In this document: positions 54,032 to 62,542 of the stretch, in pieces
Layout of the letters: each line of letters starts with the position of its first letter
How positions within the stretch are numbered: position 1 is the first letter of the stretch
Source of the DNA: an uncultured Draconibacterium sp.
GTDB lineage: Bacteria > Bacteroidota > Bacteroidia > Bacteroidales > Prolixibacteraceae
Reading direction: 5' to 3'
Assembly (NCBI RefSeq): GCF_963676735.1
Contig: NZ_OY781464.1
Coordinates: 3,815,001-3,879,000, forward strand
Length of the DNA: 64,000 nucleotides
Notes under the pieces: generated by a model
What the model saw: the letters and a program-made list of their open reading frames with translations, nothing else
Database searches by the model: none
What the model was told of the DNA's origin: nothing
Program-made: the position numbers and the translations under genes

Positions 54032-56283
54032 GCTTTAACCTCCTTTCCTTCCACTTCAGGATTTTCTTTTAAAAATGTAATAAAGTTTCCTCTCATTCCG
54101 GTACCTCCCATAATTGGGTCAACCAAAACATTGGTTACCATTTCGGTATCGCTGGCTCCTTTTCCGAAAGCCCTCGAGAGTTTTTTGTTTTTGTGTCCAA
54201 ATCCGTGAACCATATACACCGAATCCCAACGAATACGTTCTGTTATCCGCACTTTTACGGGGAAGGAAGTAATTGCTCCATCCTGGTTTTTCAACCATAC
54301 TTCCTGTCCGTTTTTAAGCTCCCATAAGTCGGCAACTTTTGGGTTCACCCACACACTGTTTTCGCTCATTAAATCTGAAAGATTCGGATTGTTTGAAGTA
54401 CGGCTAAAAGTATGCATTGGTGCACGTCCGTATATTAAACGGTAGAAATCTTGCGGAGGCTCGGGGTGTTTGGTATAATTTGGAATGGCATCAAAACCAT
54501 AATCAGCAAAATCAACAGAGTATAATTCTATTTTACCGGTTGTGGTATTGAAATCAAATTCTTCACCTTCGCCAAGGTACAACGGGCCACTCTTTCTCGG
54601 GAATTTCTTAATTCCAACCTTCTTCATTTCCTCTAAAGAGGTACCCAATTGTTTTAATTGCCAGTCAATTACCTCAGCGTAATCATTGTAGTTAAAGAAC
54701 TCGTGCAAACCCAGTCGTTCGCCAAGTTGTTTGGCAATCCACCAGCCCGGTTTCGAGTCGTATTTCGGCTCGATAGCCGGCATGCGCAATGCAATATTTG
54801 GCTCGCGATTTGGCGATGCACGCAACACATCGTAGCGTTCCAGGTAAGTAGCCTCAGGAAACACCACATCGGCATAACCGGTAATATCCATTGGCATGGT
54901 ATCCATAACAGCAATAAACTCTACTGCATCAGCTGCCTCTTTAAACAAAGGTTTATCGGGCATTGATAGTGGCAGGTTAGTACCGGCTACCAGCCAGGCT
55001 TTTACCTGATGTTTATAATTGTAGCGCGGAATGGATGCTTTTAACAATTCGGTAGTAATACCCATTGTTGCCAGCGGATATTTTCCATCATTCCAGTCTT
55101 TCCAGGTCCATTTTGGTTCCGGGAAATGCGGATGGGGATAATGAGGAACAGAAACGCCTTCGGGAAAATAAAATCCGCCGCGTTTTCCCCACGAGCCCAA
55201 CAAAGCGGTTAAAATAGCCATTGCTCTTCCGCGTTGGGTATCGTCGCCGTACCACACCACGTGGCGTCCGGGGTGGATAACCACTGCCGGAGCAGCACCA
55301 GCCATAGCCCGCGCTGTTTTTCTAATTTCTTCGGGTTCGATGGTAGTAATACCGTAAGCCCACTCCGGAGTCATGTGTTTTACATGATCCTTCAGGTAAT
55401 CGAGTCCGAATGTATATTGTTCTACGTAATCTTTATCGTATAATCCTTCGTAAACCAAAACATGAATCCAGGCCATTAACAGGGCAATATCTGTTGCCGG
55501 CTTAATGGGCAGCCAGTGGCTTGAGTGCGCAGCTGCTGTTGAAAACCTTGGATCGACAGTAATGATTGTTGCCCCCTTGTCAATAGCATCCGACATTTCC
55601 TGTACCTGCGAATTATGCATGTTTTCGCCCAGGTGCGAACCAATTAAAACAAGACATTTGGTATCTCTTATGTCGGTACATTCGGGCGAACCAACATAAG
55701 CTCCAAAAGTTGAGAAATAGGCCGACGAGCGTGGCCCCCTGCAGTTGGCAAATGCAGGTTCAGCATTACTTTCAGAACCATAGGCTCGCAACAAATGATG
55801 AAACTGTCCGCCAGGAGTTCCGTGATTAAACAAACCAAATGCTTCAGGACCATGTTTCTCCTTTACTTCTTTCATTTTAGCGGCTACCAGATCTAGCGCT
55901 TCGTCCCACGATGCTTCGCGAAAATACTGGCTGCCATCTTTGCGTGTATCCCGAATAAGTGGTGTTTTTAAACGATCTTCATCGTAAACCATACCTACCC
56001 CACCTGTACCTCTCGGACATAAACGTCCGTTACAGTGCGGATCGTTTTTATTACCCAGTACTTTTCTAATTTTGCCGTTCTTATCAACATAAGCCCAGGC
56101 AGCACATTTCCAAAAACACACTTCGCAATAGGTTGGATACGGAGTAAGATCCTCATCACTTACCGGACCTTCAGTTTTTGGTTCAAAGAATCCGAAGCCC
56201 TTTGATCCAAATGCCTTTACGCTTATTGCAGCAGCACCGGCACCGGCAGTTGAAATTTTGATAAAATCCCGTCTTGTCTTCAT
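54028..56283 (-). CDS. psrA: Psr/Phs-like molybdopterin oxidoreductase, catalytic subunit
   Basis: The 751-residue enzyme has a Tat signal (TRRDFIK), the proximal 4Fe-4S motif Cys53, Cys56, Cys60 and Cys89 (YCEVCFWKC and LCPRG), and molybdopterin-guanine-dinucleotide domains (GSHLGENMHNSQ, HPGRHVVWYGDD). The C-terminal domain has MHTFSRTSNNPNL and NPKVADLWELKNGQEVW. Cys181 in FANCRGPRSS is the likely Mo ligand. The family reduces polysulfide, thiosulfate or tetrathionate, or can run oxidatively. The sulfur-related neighbours favour a sulfur substrate; the exact one is not settled by sequence. It heads a seven-gene operon. Confidence 0.9.
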   Translation of the reverse strand: MKTRRDFIKISTAGAGAAAISVKAFGSKGFGFFEPKTEGPVSDEDLTPYPTYCEVCFWKCAAWAYVDKNGKIRKVLGNKNDPHCNGRLCPRGTGGVGMVYDEDRLKTPLIRDTRKDGSQYFREASWDEALDLVAAKMKEVKEKHGPEAFGLFNHGTPGGQFHHLLRAYGSESNAEPAFANCRGPRSSAYFSTFGAYVGSPECTDIRDTKCLVLIGSHLGENMHNSQVQEMSDAIDKGATIITVDPRFSTAAAHSSHWLPIKPATDIALLMAWIHVLVYEGLYDKDYVEQYTFGLDYLKDHVKHMTPEWAYGITTIEPEEIRKTARAMAGAAPAVVIHPGRHVVWYGDDTQRGRAMAILTALLGSWGKRGGFYFPEGVSVPHYPHPHFPEPKWTWKDWNDGKYPLATMGITTELLKASIPRYNYKHQVKAWLVAGTNLPLSMPDKPLFKEAADAVEFIAVMDTMPMDITGYADVVFPEATYLERYDVLRASPNREPNIALRMPAIEPKYDSKPGWWIAKQLGERLGLHEFFNYNDYAEVIDWQLKQLGTSLEEMKKVGIKKFPRKSGPLYLGEGEEFDFNTTTGKIELYSVDFADYGFDAIPNYTKHPEPPQDFYRLIYGRAPMHTFSRTSNNPNLSDLMSENSVWVNPKVADLWELKNGQEVWLKNQDGAITSFPVKVRITERIRWDSVYMVHGFGHKNKKLSRAFGKGASDTEMVTNVLVDPIMGGTGMRGNFITFLKENPEVEGKEVKA

Positions 56284-56989
56284 TCGTTTAATATTGTTTG
56301 TTTTTATCGGTAACTTATTTAACTCGCCTAATCATTATCCTGTGTCTTTAAAAGAATTTTTATTTGGCTCGTTTATTCAATTATTACAATTCGTTTTTTG
56401 TTACAGTAGCCAGAGCGCTATTTTAATCCCATTTTAAACTGACGATTGTACTCCTTTTTACAGTTTTCGTTCTTACTTATCTCTCCTTTATCCACGCGAA
56501 ACATGAAAATTTTCAGCTGTGCATGCGTCCACATTTACCTTTAACCAAACCCTGCGCCCTTTTAATAATTACCGTTCTATATTTTTTCATATATATCTAT
56601 TTACATTTATAGATACCAGGCAAATATATAAAGGATTTTGTAGTTCGGTACTTTCAGCTTCTAATTTGAAACTGATAAAAATAAGCCTGTTTTCGGACCA
56701 TTTTCATGCCTGTCGAGAACGCGCTATAATTCTTATTTACAACTTATTAAACGCTGTAAAAAGAAAAATTAAAAGTACGGATAAATAGCAGGCTTCCATA
56801 ATCAGAAAATAGGTTCTTTAACATGTACCCCCTACAAATACGTAAAAATTTCTTTGATTCATTTTGGCGAACTGTTTGATGTAAACCGACTACAAGAGAT
56901 TACCAAAACCAGAGTTAGCATTTTTATTGCGTGCTATTTTCAGGCAGGTATTTTTTCAATTTATTACATTTGCCACAAATAGTATTCAG
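56284..56989. other. Divergent intergenic region, 706 bp
   Basis: This AT-rich region between the psr-like operon and the Rieske gene should hold both promoters. A TACATTTG at 56964-56971 matches the TAnnTTTG element and lies 19 bp before the Rieske ATG. No perfect palindrome of the kind at 5379 was seen. A 89-codon open frame at 56519-56788 has no recognisable features. Confidence 0.5.
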
Positions 56990-57382
56990 ATGACAATAAA
57001 AAACCGACGGGCATTTTTAAAATTTGCAACGGCAGGACTGCTTGCCTTTTTTGTATACATCTGGAATAAACTAACGCTTCAGCACATTAAAACCTCCGAA
57101 AACAAAACAAGCACCTTGCCGCTTAACAAAAACAAAGAGGTGCAGTTTTTCGACCAATATATTGTGGTTAACAGTGAAAAAGGGACAACAGTATTTTCAT
57201 CTTATTGCAGCCACCTGGGATGTAAAATCAACAATGTGGAAAATAAAAAATTAGTATGCCCCTGCCACGGCTCGGAATATAAACTCGACGGAACTGTAAT
57301 TAAAGGTCCGGCATATAAAGACCTTAAAAAAGTAAACTACACCACAACTGCAGACGGCAAAAACATTATTGTAAACGGATAA
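56990..57382 (+). CDS. Rieske 2Fe-2S protein
   Basis: The ATG at 56990 gives MTIKNRRAFLKFATAGLLAF, 130 residues, with a twin-arginine membrane anchor; the longer frame starts with TTG. Cluster ligands are complete: Cys and His in YCSHLGCKIN and in LVCPCHGSEY, including the disulfide cysteines. It should accept electrons from menaquinol at the cytochrome b Qo site and pass them to the heme domain of the next gene. Its TAA directly precedes that gene's ATG. Confidence 0.92.
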   Translation: MTIKNRRAFLKFATAGLLAFFVYIWNKLTLQHIKTSENKTSTLPLNKNKEVQFFDQYIVVNSEKGTTVFSSYCSHLGCKINNVENKKLVCPCHGSEYKLDGTVIKGPAYKDLKKVNYTTTADGKNIIVNG

Positions 57383-60085
57383 ATGGGTAATAAAAAAGAT
57401 AAAACAACTTTTGGAACTCTGGCAGTAGCCATGTTCTGGCTGGTAATTTTATCAGGCGTTTTGCTTGCTGTTCCGTTTAATGTAGAATCGCCTTACCAGA
57501 GTGTTAGTACCGTTGCTGTTACCAATCCGTGGGGAGCATTTATTCGCAACTTTCATTACTGGAGCTCACAGTTTTTCCTGATTTTCAGCCTTGTACATCT
57601 GTACGATCATTTTCATAAAAAAGATAAAATAGGGCTAAAGACAGGCATGGCCTTTCGTTTAAGTATCGGGGTTTTAATTATATTTCTGGCCATGATTACC
57701 GGCTTTTTATTAAAAGGCGATGCCGACAGCGTACAAGCCCGCCAGATTTTACATACCCTTGCAGAGCGTGTACCGCTGATTGGAGAAAGCCTGGCGTTTT
57801 CCTTACTGGGCCATCCCGAAAGTTATCAACTGATCTACGTTCATCATATTGCCACATTTACTGTATTTATTGCTGTAATAATAATTGAGCACAGCCGAAA
57901 AAAATACTGGCCACCTTTATTTGATTTTGTAATTTCAGTAATCGGAGTACTGGCGTTTAGCTATTTTTTCAGTGCTCCATTGCACGACAACCTGAACCCG
58001 GCCGTAAAAGGCCCCTGGTATTTTGTTGGCTTCCAGGAAATTTTGCATTGGCTGAGCCAACCCGAGTGGTCACTGCTGCTATTTTTGGCCTTACTTATTC
58101 TAATTTTCCTTGTTAATTCACTGTCGGGGAAAACCATGTTTTTTAGTAAACGCAGCTTACTGCTTTTTACTGCTTTTTACTTTGTTTTAACTGTAATTGG
58201 CTTGTTCTTCAGAGGCGAGCGCTGGCAATGGAAATACCCGTGGCAAAACGGATACAATTACGAGGTGCTCAATAATTTTAAAGCGCCCCGGGTGCTAATC
58301 TCACCCGAATTTGAACTGGAAACAGCAATGGCATCACCCTTAACTCAGGGGCGAAAAGAAGCTTGCCTGGCCTGCCACACCGAAACCCATGGTTTGGTCG
58401 ATTCGCATTCGCCAGAGGCCATAGGCTGTGTATCGTGCCATGGAGGCAATCCCTTTGCCACTGCAAAAAAACAGGCACACCAGAACATGATATTAATTCC
58501 GGGCAACCTGGCAACTGCCCGGCAATCGTGCGGAACCACACAATGCCACCCCGAAATTGTTGAACGTGTACCTACCGGTCTTATGGCTACTCTTAGCGGC
58601 ATGATTAGTGTTGACCGTTTTGTTTTTAACGAACAAGATAGTCCTGATATACTTACCAACGTACACAGCCTGGGCAACTCTGCTGCCGACGAACACCTGC
58701 GCAATTTATGTGTACGTTGCCATTTGGGAAATCCCAAAACGGAATATGGCCCAATTAACGAAAGCAGCCGTGGCGGAGGCTGCCTGGCCTGCCATTTAAA
58801 TTACAGCCACGAAGCAGAAGCCGCTCTAGCCATGGCTGGCGACACCATTATTAACGCCCACCCATCAATAAGCCTGGCCATTAGTAACAATCACTGCTTT
58901 GGCTGCCACAGTCGCTCAGGCAGAATATCAACCAGTTTCGAAGGCTGGCATGAAACGACCCTTTTGGCCGAAGAAATGCCTCAAGAAAAAAATTACCGGC
59001 TTATTGAAGGCGAACGGGTATTTGTTAAGAAACAAGCCGATGTGCACCACCAATTAGGCATGGAATGTATCGACTGCCACCATTCTTACGAAGTAATGGG
59101 CGATGGCAATTTATATGCGCACCAGGAAGATCAGGCAGATGTTCAATGCTCCGATTGTCATTTTTTGGGAAAAGCAAGAACTATTCGTGCTGAAAACCTC
59201 GACAATGAATCGGCCATTATTGCAGCATTAAGGCTGAAAAACAGCTCGGATAAGCAATTTTTACTAACCGAAAAACGCAAGCATGCACTTGTAAATACAT
59301 TTGTTGAAAACGACACAGCCTTTTTACAAACCAAAAACAGCGGTATAAAAATGGTCTTAAGTCCTCCGGCTGAGGTTTGTTCGCGCAACAATGCCCACTC
59401 CAAACTGGCCTGTTCAAGCTGTCACTCGTCGTGGGTACCTACCTGCATTGGCTGCCATAACGAATACGACCCACACGAACCATCGTACAACATGGTGGCC
59501 AACAAAGAACAAACCGGAGGCTGGGTAGAATTTTTTGGAGAATACCAGGCAAAACTTCCTTCGCTTGGAATGCGTACCGATGGCGATAAAACAGAAATAA
59601 TTCCTGTTGCCCCGGGAATGATTTTAACAATCGACAAAAGCACGTACACGAACGACACCGATAAGTCCACAATTTTTCATCGTTTATACGCACCGGTAGC
59701 ACCACACACCACCACCAAAGAAGGACGCGATTGTAAAAGCTGCCATAACAGTTCGCTGGCATTGGGCTATGGCGAAGGAAAATTAGAATACAAAATTACA
59801 GACGGAAAAGGCAAATGGACTTTTTCGCCACTTTACCAGCGCGATGAAAACGACGGCTTGCCGGCCGATGCCTGGATAGATTTTCTGCAAACCCGAACCG
59901 GGAAGGTGGCTACACGCTCCAACGTTTCTCCACTAAATATTGAACAGCAAAAAAGTATGTTAACAGTTGGTGCCTGCCTCACTTGTCACGATGACAACTC
60001 CGCAGTAATGAAAGTAGGCCTGGCAAACTTTGAAGCACAATTGCAGCAACGCACAGCAAAGTGTATTGTTCCTGATTGGAATTAA
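57383..60085 (+). CDS. Cytochrome b fused to a dodecaheme-type cytochrome c
   Basis: The 900-residue protein has a cytochrome b part (1 to about 290, about eight helices) with heme histidines in NFHYWSSQ, VHLYDHFH, YVHHIATF and IEHSRKK. KGPWYFVGFQEILHW replaces the PEWY motif at the quinol site. From residue 328 to 869 there are eleven CxxCH heme sites (first CLACH at 328, last CLTCH at 865) and one CGTTQCH at 383, a CX4CH site. With the Rieske protein this forms a likely menaquinol-oxidising complex that moves electrons into an exported heme chain. Related fusions are known in Geobacter-like bacteria. The final electron acceptor is unknown. Confidence 0.88.
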   Translation: MGNKKDKTTFGTLAVAMFWLVILSGVLLAVPFNVESPYQSVSTVAVTNPWGAFIRNFHYWSSQFFLIFSLVHLYDHFHKKDKIGLKTGMAFRLSIGVLIIFLAMITGFLLKGDADSVQARQILHTLAERVPLIGESLAFSLLGHPESYQLIYVHHIATFTVFIAVIIIEHSRKKYWPPLFDFVISVIGVLAFSYFFSAPLHDNLNPAVKGPWYFVGFQEILHWLSQPEWSLLLFLALLILIFLVNSLSGKTMFFSKRSLLLFTAFYFVLTVIGLFFRGERWQWKYPWQNGYNYEVLNNFKAPRVLISPEFELETAMASPLTQGRKEACLACHTETHGLVDSHSPEAIGCVSCHGGNPFATAKKQAHQNMILIPGNLATARQSCGTTQCHPEIVERVPTGLMATLSGMISVDRFVFNEQDSPDILTNVHSLGNSAADEHLRNLCVRCHLGNPKTEYGPINESSRGGGCLACHLNYSHEAEAALAMAGDTIINAHPSISLAISNNHCFGCHSRSGRISTSFEGWHETTLLAEEMPQEKNYRLIEGERVFVKKQADVHHQLGMECIDCHHSYEVMGDGNLYAHQEDQADVQCSDCHFLGKARTIRAENLDNESAIIAALRLKNSSDKQFLLTEKRKHALVNTFVENDTAFLQTKNSGIKMVLSPPAEVCSRNNAHSKLACSSCHSSWVPTCIGCHNEYDPHEPSYNMVANKEQTGGWVEFFGEYQAKLPSLGMRTDGDKTEIIPVAPGMILTIDKSTYTNDTDKSTIFHRLYAPVAPHTTTKEGRDCKSCHNSSLALGYGEGKLEYKITDGKGKWTFSPLYQRDENDGLPADAWIDFLQTRTGKVATRSNVSPLNIEQQKSMLTVGACLTCHDDNSAVMKVGLANFEAQLQQRTAKCIVPDWN

Positions 60086-60103
60086 GCAACCTGGCTCGTT
60101 TAA

Positions 60104-60133
60104 CAAAAAAACGCCACCTGATTACAGATGGCG
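60104..60133 (-). terminator. Intrinsic terminator after the SQR-DsrE-like pseudogene
   Basis: CGCCAcCTG and CAGaTGGCG (60112-60120 and 60125-60133) pair with one mismatch around an ATTA loop. On the minus strand the stem runs into TTTTTTTG, a proper terminator for transcription coming from 61121 leftward. The plus strand lacks a T tract. Confidence 0.75.
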
Positions 60134-60159
60134 CCCAGCTCCCAAAATAAAAAAATAAG

Positions 60160-61121
60160 CTATGTAAAGATTATCTGTGTTCCTTCGCCTCCCGACATTG
60201 CATAAAGGTCTCCTACAGTAATAATATCTTTTACGTGCTCACACAGGTCGTCCATGCTAAGTTTAAACATATCGGCAGCCATTTTGCACGCGTAAACCTC
60301 GCCACCACCGGCAGTTATCATATCTAAAAATTCGTCAACCGGCGGTACTTCCATCTCGTCGCCCATATTTACCGGAACCACCGTAAGCACATCAAAATCA
60401 ATTTCTTTTTCGTCGTATGAAATCAGTTTTTTCGCGTCATTATCTACCCGCTCGATATAGAAGTCACGAATAACTTCAATATTGTTTTCAGCCGGAAGCT
60501 CAGACAGCATTTTTGTTGCCACCGGTTTTGTGAAAGCACCGGGCATTGGAGTAACATACGATATGTCTACTTTCTCACGTATACCCAATTCGGTAAAAAA
60601 GGCATCGGCTGAAAAAAACAAACTCAAGTGGTGTCACCAGGCATTTATAAGGCAATTCGGTAATGGACATTACCAGTTTTCCACCCTCCCTGCCTTTAAA
60701 ATACTTTTGCAGCGTCATGGCCCCTTCAACGGTGTAAAAATCAAAAATCTCTTTATACCAAAGTTTTTCTCTTAACCCAGCTGTTTCTTCCGGAAAAGTT
60801 TTTGTGCCCGTTGCTACAATAAGAAAGTCGTAATTCAGTATTTTCCCTCCCCCCAGATGTACTTTATTGGCGTCGGCTTCAATGCGGTCTATTACCGAAT
60901 AAATTATATTTACTCCTGCCGGAATAAAATCAGACTTTGGTTTTTTCACATCTTCTTTTTGGAATATTCCGAATGGAATAAATAAAAAACCGGGCTGATA
61001 ATAATGGGTTTTAAACTGGTCAACAATGGTAATCGACCATTCTTCCCGCTCCAGTTTTCCTCAACTTATTGACCATCATAGTTCCGGCAGTTCCGGCACC
61101 CAGGATAACTATTTTCTTCAT
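60160..61121 (-). pseudogene. Broken SQR-like flavoprotein fused to a DsrE-like C-terminus
   Basis: The ATG at 61121 begins MKKIVILGAGTAGTMMVNKL, an FAD-binding GxGxxG start of the sulfide:quinone oxidoreductase type. An extra base in the A/T run at 61055-61058 shifts the frame. Beyond it the sequence continues as QFKTHYYQPGFLFIPFG, FLIVATGTKTFPE and ITELPYKCLVTPLEFV. A second extra base in a T7 run (about 60612-60618) shifts it again before ADAFFTELGI. After DFDVLTVVPVNMGDEM the SQR C-terminal half is missing and sequence like DsrE/DsrF (GGEVYACKMAADMF, ITVGDLYAMSGGEGT) follows. Two frameshifts and one internal fusion point to decay, though both shifts lie in homopolymers. Confidence 0.8.
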
Positions 61122-61253
61122 TTCAATTTGTTCTATTGGTTTATCTGCGTTTTAAATTTACCGCTCAGCCGGCGGCATGCTGTATAACCTGTTATGATAA
61201 TTATGAGCGCGTAATAAATATCATAAGAAATTGGTACATTGCAGATTAACGAA

Positions 61254-61961
61254 ATGCGAAAAATCAGGATTATGGGCGACACGACGTGTACTTGCGAAAA
61301 TTGCCAGTTGAGAAGTATTTTCTTTGCTCATGTTAACAGCGAGGAACTGACAAATATATGCGACCTGAAAGTTGAACGGCAATATTCGAAAGGAGAAATA
61401 ATTATAAACGAAGGCGACCCCATAGATGAATTTCTTTACATGAAGGAAGGCCTGGTAAAACTTTCTAAAGCGACATTGCATGGCAAAGATCAGATTATCA
61501 GCTTTTCAAAACCATTTGACTTTGTAAGCCTCCTGTCGGTATTTTCGTCGAACAAATACAAATACTCGGTTACCGCCATTGAAGAAACCACCGTGTGTAT
61601 ATTACAACTTGATATGGTTAAGAAAAATGCGCAGGAAAACGCCATGTTTTCCATGGATTTGATGATGCACATTAGCCAGATGACTGATAAAATTATTCTC
61701 GACAACCTTGATATTAAGCGCAAGCACCTGAAAGGACGAATTGCCCATGTGTTGCTCTACTTTTCTGATTACATTTATAAAAAAGACGAATTTGAACTTC
61801 CGATATCGCGGCGCGAAATTGCCGAATATATTGGAATGACAACCGAGAATGTTATCCGCACATTGTCGGAATTCCGAAAAGACAAAATCATTAAAATTTT
61901 TGGGAAAGATATTTTAATTGCCGACAAAAAACGATTGCAAAGTATTTCTGAGTTTGGTTAA
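61254..61961 (+). CDS. Crp/Fnr-family transcriptional regulator with N-terminal cysteines
   Basis: With the ATG at 61254 the protein has 235 residues; TTG at 61239 and ATG at 61272 are alternatives. An N-terminal cysteine set (C-T-C-x2-C at about 12-17) precedes the cNMP-binding-like beta-roll (IIINEGDPIDEFLYMKEGLVK) and the C-terminal helix-turn-helix ISRREIAEYIGMTTENVIRTLS. The cysteines suggest oxygen, redox or nitric-oxide sensing as in FNR-like proteins, but their spacing differs from E. coli FNR. It may act on the palindrome at 5379. Its stop abuts the mobA stop with no gap. Confidence 0.88.
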   Translation: MRKIRIMGDTTCTCENCQLRSIFFAHVNSEELTNICDLKVERQYSKGEIIINEGDPIDEFLYMKEGLVKLSKATLHGKDQIISFSKPFDFVSLLSVFSSNKYKYSVTAIEETTVCILQLDMVKKNAQENAMFSMDLMMHISQMTDKIILDNLDIKRKHLKGRIAHVLLYFSDYIYKKDEFELPISRREIAEYIGMTTENVIRTLSEFRKDKIIKIFGKDILIADKKRLQSISEFG

Positions 61962-62522
61962 TTACAAGTCTTCAGGCCGGTTAAGATTGGTAAACAACTT
62001 TTTATTTCGCTTCAGCTGTGCAGTTGCATCCACCCAATTTGTATTCAGCTTATTAATAAAATTATGCATCTTGTAATCGCCGCATTGCAACATATTTTCA
62101 AGAATGGGAAGACTGCTTTTATGGTACAGGGCAATAAGTGGCTCAGCACCTGAGGCCGAAGTAGGCACTACCGCATCGAAGTTTCCGGTTTGGCTTAAAA
62201 GAAATGTTAAAAAATCGCTATCCACAAAAGCAGCATCAACACTAAGCACCAGGTTCCAGTCTGTTTCAGATTGTTTTAAACAGGAATATATTCCACCCAT
62301 TGGCCCACAATTTTTTACCTCGTCTGCCACAACACGGTGGCCAAAATTAGAGTGCGATTGGTGATTTGAACTGATCAACAATTCTGAAGAGAACGGTTTA
62401 CACAGATTTATTACCCGCTCGAGCAAGGTTTTCCCGCCAAACCCGAGCAAGGCTTTGTCGGTGCCCATGCGTTTACTTTTTCCACCGGCTAAAATAATTG
62501 CAGAACTGTTCATGCGTTTCAA
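61962..62522 (-). CDS. mobA: Molybdenum cofactor guanylyltransferase
   Basis: The 186-residue enzyme carries the MobA signature AIILAGGKSKRMGTDKALLGFGGKT compressed in its first 32 residues, then VADEVKNCGPMGGIYSCL and the VLSVDAAFVDSDF site (Mg binding). It adds GMP to molybdopterin, making the guanine dinucleotide form needed by the Psr-like enzyme 6 kb away. An alternative start at 62513 (MNSSAII) is possible. Confidence 0.92.
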   Translation of the reverse strand: MKRMNSSAIILAGGKSKRMGTDKALLGFGGKTLLERVINLCKPFSSELLISSNHQSHSNFGHRVVADEVKNCGPMGGIYSCLKQSETDWNLVLSVDAAFVDSDFLTFLLSQTGNFDAVVPTSASGAEPLIALYHKSSLPILENMLQCGDYKMHNFINKLNTNWVDATAQLKRNKKLFTNLNRPEDL

Positions 62523-62542
62523 ATTAAAGTCTAAAGTTAGTT

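Noticed and set aside
56519..56788. An 89-codon open frame in the divergent region before the Rieske gene
   Set aside because: Starts far from any promoter-like element, has no recognisable family or helix pattern, codon use unlike neighbours, and the region is AT-rich where such frames arise by chance.
56865..56879. Possible sigma-54 promoter (TGGC-N7-TTGA) upstream of the Rieske gene
   Set aside because: The spacing fits, but the essential GC of the -12 element reads GA, so one of the two invariant dinucleotides is missing.
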